Assembly: GCA_034008185.1 (NCBI GenBank)
Contig: CM067086.1
Coordinates: 14,322,507 to 14,386,506 of the forward strand
DNA: 64,000 nt
Source of the DNA: Gorsachius magnificus
Lineage: Eukaryota; Chordata; Aves; Pelecaniformes; Ardeidae
Direction: 5' to 3'
Both the position numbers and the translations under genes were made by a program. Position 1 is the stretch's first letter; each line of letters starts with the position of its first letter. The notes under the pieces are model-generated. The model did not search any database. It was given only the letters and a program-made list of their open reading frames with translations, and had not been told where the DNA came from. Shown piece by piece: positions 1-13,700 of the stretch.

Positions 1-1622
1 CCTGAAAATAAAATTGATGTTCCTTTCCTAAGTAACTCAGGCTTACTGTGCTTGCTATCCCAAGCTTTTTTCTTTTTTTCCTAAGTCACTGTTTTGTACA
101 GTACTTCACTGGCAGCTTACCTTTGTATAATGCCACTGTAAATGGTCTTCCATCAAAATCCATTAATACCACCTTGGATTTGTATTCTTGGAACATCTGT
201 TTTCCTTCAGGAGCAATCCACAGTAGTGATGCTTGTTAATTTTTTAACATTACTAGACTTTTAACTTTACTAATTTCTAATTTTACTAGAAGTCATGCCT
301 CTGTATTGTCTAGTCACCCTCTCTTTCCCTTTATAAGTGTGTGATGGCACCTTTAATAGGAGTATCAGTTCTCTGTCCTGTTCAGTTTTTCATCTTCAGA
401 GCTATGTATTGACCTGGATCCAATATTAAGAATTAAAATTACTTCCTTGGAGTAATCTTTTAGCAACTGACAGGCTTTTTTTAGAATTTTCTGTACAGTA
501 AATCAGTCATACTGTGCTATACAATACTGAATCATATATTCTAACTAATTCTGTAGATAACTTGTACATTTCACAAGAGAGGTCTTGTAGTAATGATTTA
601 CAGGTGGTTATCATTACATCTCATGGAGGCAAGAATTTACTTGATTGTGTGATTTGGGACTGCTAACATCTGCCTGAAAAGGAGTCAAGTTTGGAAAGTT
701 AGTAAATAAGCTATTTGGAGCACAGGTCTGAACAGTTATTTCATGCTTAATAAAAAAGTTCGTATAGTGTAGTAACAAGCATGTATTTTAAGGTTTGTCT
801 GGGATGACAAATGATCATCAGATTTTAATTTTATCTACTTTGTGCTAATAGTGTTAAATCTAGAAAAAATCTGGAGATCATAAAATAAGGTATTTCTACA
901 AGTCTTTAAAAGAACAATTAACTTATACTGTAATAGTAACTGGGTTAACAAGTTGACTTTCAATTTGGTAAAGCTTTTAGTATAAAAAAAAGCCTTTAGA
1001 CTCCAATATAATGTCTGAGTATAAAAAAAAAATTATTTAAGGTAGGTAGTGCCAAAGCTACAGGAAGGCAACTGTAAGAATACACTGATTGACAGTTCAG
1101 AAAGTTAACATATTGTGCTTGGATAACATGTATGTGTTGCTGCTACAACTGTCATCTCGTAGTTTTCTTGTTAAATGTGTAGCTTGTGATACAAAGTACT
1201 TGCTGTCCTGCATATACGGAATGACTCATGCAGTAACCTGGATTTGTTTGGCTGAGGTGTAATAGAAAAATTGGTCTGAATTTACTTTTTGCATCTTAAA
1301 AGTTTCGGGTCGGTAAAACTTACAGTGCAGTACACTTTCTGGCAAACTCAAATATGCTATAGTGTTTTAGAAACATTTAGTCAGTTTAGTCTAGCTTTTT
1401 GCTAGATCACTGGTAATGTAGAACTTGTTGTGCTAAGAGTGTATTGTCTTACTGGGACAGCTTGTTTTCCAGATAAAATTACAATTTAGTAGCTTCAATA
1501 TAAAAACTGAGGTCTGGAATGTTACATTGTCAGAATGTTGTCATTAGCTTGACTTTGTAGGTGGGACAGAACTTTTCAAACTCTACTTGTGATCCCTTAT
1601 GTCTTCTTTTTAATTTTTCTAG
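1..1622 (+). other. CSTF3: CSTF3 intron 1, 3' part
   Basis: AT-rich intron sequence ending in a T-rich tract and TAG at 1620-1622. I see no exon, RNA gene or repeat in it. Exon 1 and the CSTF3 promoter are left of the window. Confidence 0.85.
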
Positions 1623-1724
1623 GCTGCCGAATATGTCCCAGAAAAAGTGAAGAAAGCTGAAAAGAAACTAGAAGAAAATCCATATGACCTTGACGCTTGG
1701 AGCATTCTCATTCGAGAGGCACAG
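1623..1724 (+). CDS. CSTF3: CSTF3 exon 2 (residues ~10-43)
   Basis: Begins [11 protein letters not shown] and ends SILIREAQ; phase 0 at both ends. Acceptor tttttctag is good. The donor CAG|gtttag is weak at +4 and +5. It carries the start of the HAT-N domain (first HAT helix, [15 protein letters not shown]). Confidence 0.95.
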
Positions 1725-4700
1725 GTTTAGTGACATAGGATTACATTTCCTTATCTATGGTCCACTCACACTATTTGGTTCTGGAGTAAAACCAGCATAT
1801 TCATTTACATAAATCATAATATTGTAAATGCTGTTTTGATTTTCAATTTTTAGAATCAACCTATAGACAAAGCACGGAAGACCTATGAACGCCTTGTTGC
1901 CCAGTTCCCCAGTTCTGGCAGATTCTGGAAACTGTACATTGAAGCAGAGGTTAATATTTTTACATTTTTTTCTTATATAACATTTAATAGGAATTTAAGT
2001 TTACTTTCATAAGCATAAATAAGATAGGCACATAATATCTAGGGAAAAGGGGATTTTAAATATGCCTTGCCTTTATTTTGTAAAATAGGTACAAAGGAGT
2101 GATTAAAATGAATTCTAAAGTTTTGGGTCTTTTATGAGTTGATGATTGTTGCATTATGGAATTGCAACAACATTAAAACCGTTTCAATGGTATTGGAGTG
2201 CTTTAGCCTTTTATTTACTTGTCGTGTCAATTTATTGCCTCCTGTGTCATTTATTTAGAGGACTTTTTTTTTTATTTATACGTACAAACTTATTTGAATG
2301 ACTTTCTGTGAACGTTTGGATCTTTTAATTTTTTTGCTTTCTTAGGGAATTGTTTCTGCGAACAGTGTTTTCAGGGAGGGTGTGGGATGGAAGCTGATTT
2401 CTGGAATACAAATGCTGGGAAAATGCATTAGCACAACTCATTAGCTTCTAAAAATCCCAACAAAATTGTGATTGTTTACATAACTATATAAAACTTCCCA
2501 CAAAGTGCATTGATCATTTAAACAGTCTTTAATGACATGCCATGAAATGCACTGTATAATTGGATTTTTTTTATTATTTTCTATAGCTGATAATTAATAC
2601 TAATACACATGCTTTTTGTGGGCATCTTCTCACTGCACATTTTTCTTAAGACAGATCTTCTACATGCTAAACTACAGGGGTGGGGACCTGTGTTCTGTAG
2701 ATGAGAAATGAGATAAATTTTTTTCCATTTTACGTGAAAATTGCTAAGCAGCAATCTGAGTGGCAAAACTGCATTGTATAGTTATATCTTATTTTACATT
2801 AGACTACATATTCAAATGTGTTCTGGTGGTAAATTTGGAATATTCTTAAATAAAATTGGGATCATGCAAATATAACAGAAATTTTTATATTGCAGTTTAT
2901 AGTAAGATGTTATACTGCAAAATAGTGCAACCTAAATTTAATATTACCTAATTAAATATTGTTGAATTTTCACTATTTTGTTTCCAGTAGTTTGTAGTAG
3001 TAGTTGGAATGTTGGCGATTGGACATTTTGGGAGATTGTGAATGCACTAACACATACAGATGTGTATTTTACCTTTTGGGACCCTGCAGCCAAATCCATT
3101 AGCCTCTTGTACCCTCCAATATTTGCTACAGGACCTAGTGTTTAGAATCTAATCTAGTTTGATGATTACATTATCTGACTTCTGTGCTTATTTAAAACCT
3201 TTATTTCTCCCATGCGTGAAATTTCAAGTTGAATGAGACCACCTCAGAAAACCTGTACTACATTGTAGATCTTTAATCAGAAAGTACCATTATGAGTGTA
3301 AAGCTTCTTGTCTGAGGCTGCTTGTCTTGAACCATGTTCAGAGATGAATTGACAGACATTACTAATTTATAATATAGTAGTATTTAGAGACACTAACAAT
3401 GGCAAAGCTATAAAACAGTTTAGGGTATAATCTTTTACGTGCTTCTTCAAGGAAGGAAGATCATCGTCTACCCAGCAGGTATGGTAACCAGGTAACACAA
3501 AGTAAATTTGAGAAGGAAAGAATTGGCATAAAGATCACTTAGCTCCTTTGTATGTGTGTGTGTCTGCCTATAACTACAATTAAAATATAAGAGAAATGGA
3601 GTATGTGATTCTGTTATTCAAAACAATGGAAAAACGTGAACTGTAGAGTTCTGGTAGACATTACAGAAGATATTGGGAAGGGTTGTATTTGAAAGAAAAA
3701 TAAGAGGTTACCTTTTAGAAATTTATCTTTAATCTTAATAAGCAAATTTTTAAAATCCCAGTTCTGACTTACATTTTCAACTCTTCTTTCCTGGTTCCAG
3801 TAACTTCTCTCAAAACTCACATAGCGACTGATTTAACTAAAAAGCAACATGCTTATCTCTGCCTTTTTTATTATATGTAACCATTTAGTAGCTATAAACT
3901 GAAATAACTTTTTATTCCCAAATTCCTCTCTGAAAAATACATATTCACACAATTGGGCACTGTTAGTGTTGTTTTAAGTTGCATATCATATGTACAGTCC
4001 CATCTGAGAGTAAATTAAAAATGAAATGTTTTCTCAAATGTTCTTTTAACAGCATGGTTGAATATAAATTAAAACTTCAATTAATTTTTGAAGGCTACCT
4101 GAGATAGAAGAATTGTTTTGAGGCTTCTTTTATTGCAGCCTTAAGATGTACAAGGCATGTAGGGAAGGTATATTCCAAGAGCTTTTTTCCTTGGAAATCT
4201 TAATAGTCTCCTCCTGCTAGAAAGTTTCTCTTGGACACTTCAGAAGTGTAGATCTTTCCAGCCTTGAGTTGGGAAAGTAAACCTGTGGTAAATCTTTGTT
4301 TTGCATTGCTTTTGATTCACTTTCAATGCCTCAGTATTTAAATCTGAAAATTGCTAAGTCTTCAGTCATCTGTAAGCTGTGTTATTCCCGATGTCAAAAC
4401 AAGCATATGACTTTCCTCTTTACCGTGATAACATTTCCTCTTTGCATCACAGAAAGAAAAAAAGGGAGAGGAAAGTGGGAGTTGTTTTCTAGCAGGTTGT
4501 CTTTCACTAGAAAATTTTGTCCTCTGAACAACATAAAAATCTCATAAATAATTACATAGTGGTGGTCTGTTATTGGGAGATGAGCTAGGGTGAGGTTTAT
4601 GATCATGGCCTTACAAAAAAGGAATTAGCCCTTTAACATCTGTGTTCTTTATAAAATTATTAGAAATCTTTAAATTTCCCTTTGCCTAACTTGAGGAACA

Positions 4701-7700
4701 TTCTTTTTAGTCACTTCCCAATCTTCAAGTAGAAATCATTGCTTATAATCTACATGAACAAAAACTGTTTCCTTGCATATGCCGGTTCATTTTGTAATGT
4801 AAAACTTCTAAGTGCAGGCCTTACTGCTGTGATTGCCTCTTGTTTTTATGACAGTGTTTGTTCAGCTCACTGTCTCCATTTGCATTTTTGTGTATGACGT
4901 TTTTCCCTAGCAGAATATAGTGTAAAGCAGTGCTCAGCACTTAGTGTGTCATCTAACTCTACTGCTATTGATATACAGACTGTGCTGAAGTAACTGAATA
5001 CTTCATGTTTTCCATTTTATGTGCCAAGCACCAATTCATATGCTCTGGTCTCTCTATTATGACTGGTTTGGTAGATGGTAGAACATGGAGATTAACTGGG
5101 AAGAGCATGCTTTGACAGTTTGTTAATGGGAGCTCTACTATTAAAGTTTGAACTGGTCAAAAAATTTTGATTCTCGCACTGGTTCTTATTTCTTCTGATA
5201 TTCAGAGAAGCAGTTGCAAGACATAGAAATAATAGAATTGGATGAAACGACTCCCAGCTCACAACATTTTTGGGTCATAGCATTTGAGTGCTTAAGACTC
5301 ATGAGAACACTGTTTCACTTAGTGAATTTGACAGACTATGTAGTTATTTTTGGTAGGAATTTTGGCAAGTAAAATAGTTAACTTGCTATTCTGCATCTAT
5401 TGAAATTTAGGAAATGGTTCAGTAATGCCAGTCTTCTTGCTCAGGCTCTTGTTTTCTCTAGTTGCTTAAAGCATATTTTTTCTCTTGATACCTTTCCCAT
5501 AAAAATCTACTTCCAGAAAACTTGAATCAATTCACATGTCAGTGCCTCTTTCACAGTTTTAAAGGAGTGTGTAAGTCTCAGTCCCACATGTGCCATAATG
5601 TTAAATTCATAGATCACATGATCTGGATTCTAGCCTGCTCTGCTGGTTTGCTGTGTCGTCTTGGGTAAGTTATTTAACCTGTTTTGCCATTATTAAAACA
5701 GATACCTACCTACCTCACAGGGTTGTTGTGAGGCTCGCTTTAGCGATTAAAGTGCTTTGGGCATCTGGCTAAAAGGTGCTACAGAAATGTAAAAATAAAT
5801 TCTGATGTAATACACTCTATGATCCCATAGGCCCAGCTGTCTATTACTATTTCCTTTGTCTCTTCGACTGTTTGAACCATCTTTTAGATTACAGAAAGAC
5901 TTGATAATACTTTTCATGCACTTGAAAGAACTTACTTTACCAATGTTGTAAATATTTTGGTAGTTCTGAAGCAAGCATTTGAAGTTGTCACCTTTTTCTC
6001 TGCTAGTTTCCTTTGAGAAATCACCAGGTTGGAAATCCTCTTAAGCACATTTATTAAACTATGTTCATGTATTTGCATTTTTTTTTAAAGAATTTTTATT
6101 CTAATTTACCCTTTTTTTTTCCGTTTTGAGTATTTTGCATTATATCCTGGTCACTTTGAACTGTTGTTAGTAGGGGTTGAAAGGTTGCCATCATTAAAGA
6201 TTTTAAAATCGTAAGCACAAGACAGTTGTGACAAATACCCCAAGTCTAGAAACAATAAATACAAAGCTAGTAACATGCGTGTAAAGTGTTTGGCTGTTAA
6301 TATGTATTTTTCGTCTTGCAAATTTTGCAAGTAAGACTCCTGTGTTACTGCTTGTTCTAAAGAAATGCAACTAGATATATTTGTTCAGATAACTTCTATT
6401 TGATATGAACACTTTGAATTTTAGATGTCTCAGTAACAAACCAGATGCTGTTGGAGGTTTTAGAGGGTGGGATGAAAGCTTAGGGTTGATTGTTTTGCAT
6501 TTCATCATATGCAATACATCAGTATCTTTAATTCATGTAATTCACACTGGTGTGGATGCTAGTCAGAATGTATCATTTGAAGTTCTTGTATATGAAAAAT
6601 GTAAATAAAACCATTTAGAAAAATGATTGTTTTCGTTTAAAATGTTTGTGTTTCTTCAAAGCATTTTCTTCCCCTGTTTTATTTTAATCTGGTTCTGAGT
6701 TCAGAAAACAATTGTTATACGTACCACCAATATTCTTCTGCTTGGGGAAAAATGGGAACTAACTTCTGTCAGGATGAAGTTGGAGTGATGAGAAGTCAAA
6801 GTAGAATAGACTTCTTGGCTGAGATTCTGTTTAGTGGTACTTTCAACTGAAAATATTATATATCTCACTAGCTGATCTTTGTTAATTTCTTAATGGAAGA
6901 CATACCCATTATAATCCATGCCCACCCTGCTAGTCTACCACATTTCTCATAGTAAACTTATGCTTTTGAGAAACTGCCATACAGGTGCTCTGTACAAACA
7001 TCCATATTGCACATTCTTGACTACCTCAGTCGGAGATTTTTAATCTTTTTTACAACTGTGTTATTTATGATCTTTTCTTACTCATGTGTGGACTTGTTCC
7101 ATTCCTGTTAATAAATGTTGTTCTGTCTGTGTGATTATTGTAGACTTGCACTGGAAAGTGAATGCAACTTCTTTCCTGTCTTTTCTACTCAATATGTAAA
7201 TACAGGCATGTACATCTTGCTTAGTTGCCATGGTCCTACAAGTTGTGTAATATCAGAAAGTTACTCACATAATTGACATTTGTAGTTTCAGAAGATGCGC
7301 GGTATAACACTAGTGGGTTTCTTTATAATTCTATTTTCTGTATTTGATCATTAAAAATATCACGGGAAAGTGTTAGGAATTTTAATTTTTGAAGTGGAAG
7401 TGATGCCTAATGAAGAGATTACTATGAACCCTCTTCTATAGTGTGTTGCTGTTTTCACATGAATAAACATGAGCTATTTCTTGTTCTGTTGTATTCTTTC
7501 CATGTGGAGTGATAGAAACATCCCTACTAGAAGTGTTAGTTATATATGTTGTTCGCAACACTTGTGAAGTCTCACTTTCAAATGTAACAAGGACAGTGAA
7601 AACTTTTCTCATTGTGTGCTTTCTTTTGTTGAAGTCACGTGCTGATCCTTCTATTGATGTTTTGAGGGGGAAATATGTGTATCAGGTTAGGCAAAAGGTT

Positions 7701-10700
7701 GAGCTGCTTTCTCATGCCCGAACGTGAAAGAACCAGAAGTAAAAATACAGAGCTTTCTTGTGTACCCTGTATTAGCTGCAGATTGGTTATCATCTGCATG
7801 GATGAGGGAACTATTATCATAATTTCTCATTCATTTCTACATCTCTTGCAGCTTCCAGTTGTCAGCTGGCTGAGTTTCCTGATGCTCTCTATTCAGATTT
7901 TGAGAAGCCTGGTGGCTGAGAGAACACTTGCTGTTAAACCTTATCTATTAGTGCTACTACATAAAAAGCTTGACTTTATTTGCTGCAGTCTCTTTGCAGA
8001 CTGTAAAAAGGCTTTGAGTCACTGCTGTGATGAAATACAGTGGCTTCTCTTAGCTAGAAGCTTCTGTGAAGGCAAGCCATTCATTCTGGCACTTCTGTGT
8101 CATGTTAGTACAAATGTTCTTCGTTGAAGAATGTGCATTGGTTTTTCCCCTCATTAGGGTATGCTTTTTCTCACTGATGGCTTCAATGTGACAGGTGTTC
8201 TACATCCAGTAACAATTTGGGACTCCTGCAGTAAAGTGTTTTGTAGCTAATAACATAAGCTTTGACATTTTTCCTTTCTGACAAAAAACAGTTCAAAAGC
8301 GAGAAGAACTTATATTTGTTGGTGCGTAACTGTACCGTTGCACAGATGGCATTCACATTTTTTTGTGGCACATTGTATACTTGCAGTTAACTACACATGA
8401 GAAGATCTTACAGGGATTAGAATCTGATCTGTATTGGGGTTTAACGAGTTTGGTAGCAACAAATGTTTGTAGTGTAGAAGCATGGGAGCATTTCCAGAGT
8501 TCATTGGAACTGTGGTATCAGAAATGTTATAGTTTAAAGATAGGCATTATAAGCAGAAAGGCATTCTTTTAAAATTTAGTTTGTGGACAGTTTTCAGTAA
8601 TACTGCTATAGAGTGGAGTCCTATTGCATCTTGAGATGAGACTGTTTAATATGACTTGCTTCTAACCTGAAGTGTAAACATTTTGCCTCGGTCTGTTCCC
8701 TTTGAAACAGATTGTACTAAACCATGTGACAGGGTCCATTCACAAGTTCCAGCCAGCACACATTGCTGATCCTTTCACCAAAGGTCTTGTAGACTGGTTG
8801 CTGGGCTAAAGGCTTTCAGGGCTTTAATGTCTTCAACTTATTCCAAAAGGAGGAGAGCTAGAATTGTTGGTATGCTGAGGAAGCTTGGTGATTTTACTTG
8901 TGCTTTCACACTCCGTGTTTCAGTAAAAGTTATGGAGTTTATGCATATTTCTAAATTGTGTAGGCTTTATCATTATTGATTCAAACTGTTCCTCTGAATC
9001 AACTAATTGAAAAGTTCAGTAGCGTGACGGAGGGTCAACTGCCTTACCTTATTTGATTCCTGTAATATGACTACTATAAGACTTAAACTTTCTAATGAGA
9101 GCAGCTCACTCTCTCCAGTTTCCTATGGTTTGCATTAGTGCATGAAATGAGAGAGTAAGAAATCACCAGCGTGTGAAACTGAAAAGAGCAATGACTCTAC
9201 ACTCTTTGAAGTGTTAACCCATGACCATAGCAGAACAAACTCTTACTATGCAATCTGATACTTCCGTATTGGTTTATGTGAGAATGAATATCAAATCCAT
9301 TTTAAACAATACTTTGCAAATCATGCTTTTGGACTAGAAAGATAACTTGCAAAATGATGCTTTGTTGTTTGATGTAGTATTTTATATCTCCAGACTGCAG
9401 CAAAGCCATCAACTTCCTTCAGGCATTATCTCTTCTGGAAGTACAGATTTTCAAACATGGTTCTTGCTGTTTAAACAAAATTAAAATTTCCACTCAGATT
9501 AAAATGGGTTAGATTTACAGAAATGAGGCGGCAGGTATGTAGTTACATATGTGCTGTCCTGCAGATAAAACAGATGTGGTGAAGTTAGCGTATGTGCCAA
9601 CTTCATTGTGCTTAGTGGAACTACATTTATACGTGAAATATGTGTATGTTTAAAATGTTCGTAGTGTGACCAAATAGGAAAAAGGACAACTCAGTTGCAG
9701 CTGGGTCTTTGTTTTGTTTTTCTTCGGAAAGAGGAAGATGCCTTGTCAAAGAACAAAATGTTGCAAGGGTTTTCTCCCCCTTCCTACATCTTCTGTTTAT
9801 TTCTCCTGCTTGGAGAAATAAAATATATAACATTTGTTGAATCTAGTTGGTGGTGTTTTATTAGGGTATGTATGGGTGCTGGTACAACTTCCGGTTGTCT
9901 CTTAATTTAGGAGCTGGTTTAGCATATTTTCAAAAGAGTTTCAAATTGGAATTTGAACTAGGAATTGTCTTGTCCTATTTTAATACTGATACCATTCATC
10001 TTAAATCTTCTTTCAGGCTATATGAAGGGGAGGAAACAAATGTTATATTTGACTTCTGTCAAATTCCGCATCCCTGCAGCTTCTGTTAAAGGCTTGTTCT
10101 CCAATATATACACACGTGTATATACTACTTAGGCAAGTGATGGATAAGAAGTAAAAAAAAAGTATGTAGTATTTTCAAAGTTAGAAAGGAATGTAAAGCA
10201 ACAATCAAATGCGCTATTTAAAGTTCACTGGCAAAATTTTAATTGTTTTAGTTTTTATGGTTAAATGAAAGCATGCTATAGGTTCCATGCCTGTGGATTC
10301 CTCAGGAATCTCTCAAACTAGGTATATGTATGCATGTTCATTGATGTGTATATACATGTTTATGTATAAGATCACACAGCATAATTAATGTTCTTTTAAA
10401 ATCATACTAAATAGAAAACTGAGTGTATGAGCATATCAGTGGAAATTGTGTAAGATAATCTACTTAGATTACTTAAAAGTTTATAAGTACTCATAACTTA
10501 CAAAAATAATTTGTGCATAATCTTCAACTGGAATATATTTAGACTAACAATGAATGGAATTTTTCAGTGTTCTATACAGCTTCAGTCTGAGTGCAAAACC
10601 ATGACTTGATGCAGTGTGTAAATGATGGGAAAAATAGAGCTAGATTTTCTGCTTTACTTTTCTTGTCTTGAACCCAGTATTGGCCTGCCTTCTCTTCATT

Positions 10701-13700
10701 CCTCCCTGTCTATCAAAAGATTAGTTTTGTGTGTTTTCATGGGCCGAATTAGAAGCGTATTTGCCATAAGAATTGTGGACTCTTATCAGGTATTCCTGTG
10801 GGCCATATCTTTCAATGTGCCCTTGCAATTCATATTTCACATGACAAGGAGGTCCCAGGAGTTGAATTTAAAAAGTGTGATTCTACTTCACATTTTTCAT
10901 GGGGCAGAAAGTGGGCAGGGCATTACTCTGTAATGAAATAATATTTGTGAGCTTTTTCTGCTTTTCTGTACCTTTCCTGATTTTGTTTAAAAAACAAAAC
11001 AAAACAAAATAATCCCATGAGAAACCTCTTTACATCCTAATTATTGCAGAAGAAATCTGGTGCTCTTAACATCTCTTAATTATGCTTATGCAACTGCACG
11101 GCTGCTGGTGAGATTGTAATGGTATTGCATTTATAAAGCACACAAACACATTTAGCAGCCTATGATATGCAGTGTGTGATAGGAATAGTTCTGAATTGAG
11201 TTTTGTTTAAACTTTCCCTGAAATTTGGTTTAGTTAATCTCTGCAGCTTACTCTTTTGTACTGTATCACAGATATTTAGAAGATAAAACTGTAATTACAT
11301 CATATCATGCAGGAGCGTGAGGTGTAAGAAGCCCTCTCATTGATGTTACTCTGCTGGAGAACAGGATGTTGGTAATTTAATACATGTAGGCTTTCATCTA
11401 CTTAAAGGTATTATGCGCTTCTACTGACATGCAATTAATTTAAGTTGAAGACAAGTGACAGTGAATAAGTTTACAGAAAATTGCTTTTGTAACACATCTT
11501 GCTGGTAGAAGTTTAGCTTGCAGCTTTCCTTCCCTTGGCTATGCCAGTTGACCCCTTGCCCCAGACTTTCCATAGACCTTGCAGTGATTAATAGTTTCAG
11601 TACAAGCAGTATGCTTTGAAAGTCTACCTGCATAACCTGGTAGTGCTAACAAGTTCATACATGAAGAAAGATTTCCTTCATGCCATATATAGAATGGCAA
11701 GCCTTACACCAAGAGCCTTAGTCTAGTGGTTTTAATTTCAGTAACCACTGACTGTGGCTTTGGGAATTGTAAATTCTGTCTTAATTGTAAAATGTGCTAG
11801 AAATGCTCACTCCATGGTGATGATGACTGATCATTACATAAAAAGTAACAAAGTACAGTTCATGTATAATGAAGAATGTAAAGTTTCAAATGGGCTAGTC
11901 TTAAACTGAGATGAATCTTTAAAAGGACAAATAGGTGCCCCGACACCCCTACTAGCTCCTTAAGGTTTTCTTTATAAAAATGCACTCTGAAATAGTCCCC
12001 AACACATGAAATTTTGGTTGCAAGTTAACTGAAAAAAATGCTGTGCATGCAAGCTAAAATGTTTAATACAGAGCTGTGTCCCCAGCCCTACCTCACCCCC
12101 TACAAAAGGGAATTACTGCCCTGGTAAGTATATGTTACTTGCCCATTACTGTTGCCTGCTAGCTAGCGTTCCTCAGGGAAATGTTATCAATATATTTATG
12201 TCAAATGAAATTCTGCACAGTATTACTCGAGCAGGATGGGCAATATAAGTAGTTGTTTAAAACCTCAGGATATTCCATGGTATTTGGCCATGATAAAATC
12301 TCAGTGCTGGTAAGCCTGAGCAGGAAACTGGCTGTACAATTTACTGTGAAAGGGTAAAACTTTAATTTCTTCACGTAAGATGTGGCTAAACATAATTCAG
12401 ACTTTTTTTTGTAAATTCAATTTAAGATTGATATTTAAAAATTATAGCCCATGCTTTTTTGTGTGTGTTAAAGATGAGTATTAAAAGGGACATACTATGG
12501 AATTTTAAAATTAGCTGACAGACTAATTCAGCAGAAATAGTTTTCTGGCACAAAGCAGATTGAGGTAAGTTTCTCTTTTCATAATACCACAAAGTTTCTA
12601 CTGTTCTTGCTACTAGTCTTAGCTGTTAAAAAAAAAGTTACTGTTGCGTAAGAAATCTCACCTATTTACAAAAAAGGCACAAAGTTAGATGTTACATGTT
12701 TATTTGTCATGTTACTGATATTCCTAAAATTCAGTTTTACTCCCAGAAGAGTTTTTTGGGGTTTTTTCTTTCCCATTTGCAGAAATTCTAAAAATAAGGT
12801 TAGTTTTTTTAATTTGTTAATGAGAGACAGGTGTTTCTAATTAAGTTTGATAATTTTTCTTGATCTTTGGCATGAGTCAAATGAAGACACTGCACTGATG
12901 ATGTGGTATCATTAGCCTGCATGACAGACTTACAGCAGTCTGTCATTTCTGCAAAAGCCTCGTAGTCAAACATTTTTCATTGCTCTTGGACTGTACTTTT
13001 CTGCCTCCAACACACAGAAATCTTGACCAACTGTTAAGTTGCACTAACTACTTGACTCGCTAGTATTGTCTGTGTTTGCCTTTCTCCCAGGCTGGCAGAG
13101 TGGCTAAAAACTGTCTAGCCTACCATCTTTTTCACCAGTGTGAGCAGCTTTGTGCTACAATCTATATTTGAGGTCAGTTCTCTGCTCAAGTGCTTGCTGA
13201 TTCAGTGAATCACAGAGGTTTTGTAGTGATGCTTCACGATGTTGCAAAATCTTCAGACTGGACTTTTAAACGTGCTGCGTCACCGTGATGATGTACACCA
13301 AAAACGTGTCAAGCACTGTCGTCTTCCAGTGCTAGGCTAAAGTTCGAATGCGGAGAAATTCACACCTTCTCTTGAGAACCTTGTCTGCCTTGCTGTGAGC
13401 TGCATCTTCTCAACTTAGGTAGCTTACATTATGTTATAGTAGCAGTTCTCTGTTTTATACTTAACCAAATTTTTTTGCTAGTGATAGAGGTTTATCAGTA
13501 AAGCTACTGTGTTAGTTACATGTTGCTTTTACAGATGGTGGTTTGGTGTTGTGTGCTTTGTGTCTTTACATCAGACTGAGTACTCCTCTTGGCATCCTAG
13601 CTTAAAGCAGCCAAAGATAACCATCTTAGTATTTCTGACACCCCTTGTGTGCTTCTGTGCAAATTAGATGGAAGAAATCAGCTGAGAGCCTACATATGAT

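Noticed and set aside
7675..8127. 150-codon + strand open frame in CSTF3 intron 3
   Set aside because: No recognisable domain, Leu/Cys-rich random look, no splice partners. It does not belong to CSTF3, whose exons 3 and 4 join in frame.
10100..10130. Near-palindrome tatacacacgtgtata
   Set aside because: Alternating TA/CA sequence; not a perfect palindrome and most likely simple sequence.
12921..12946. Perfect 10-bp hairpin with 6-base loop, considered as a small RNA
   Set aside because: Such stems are expected about once in a window of this size, and the flanks do not extend the pairing to a microRNA precursor.
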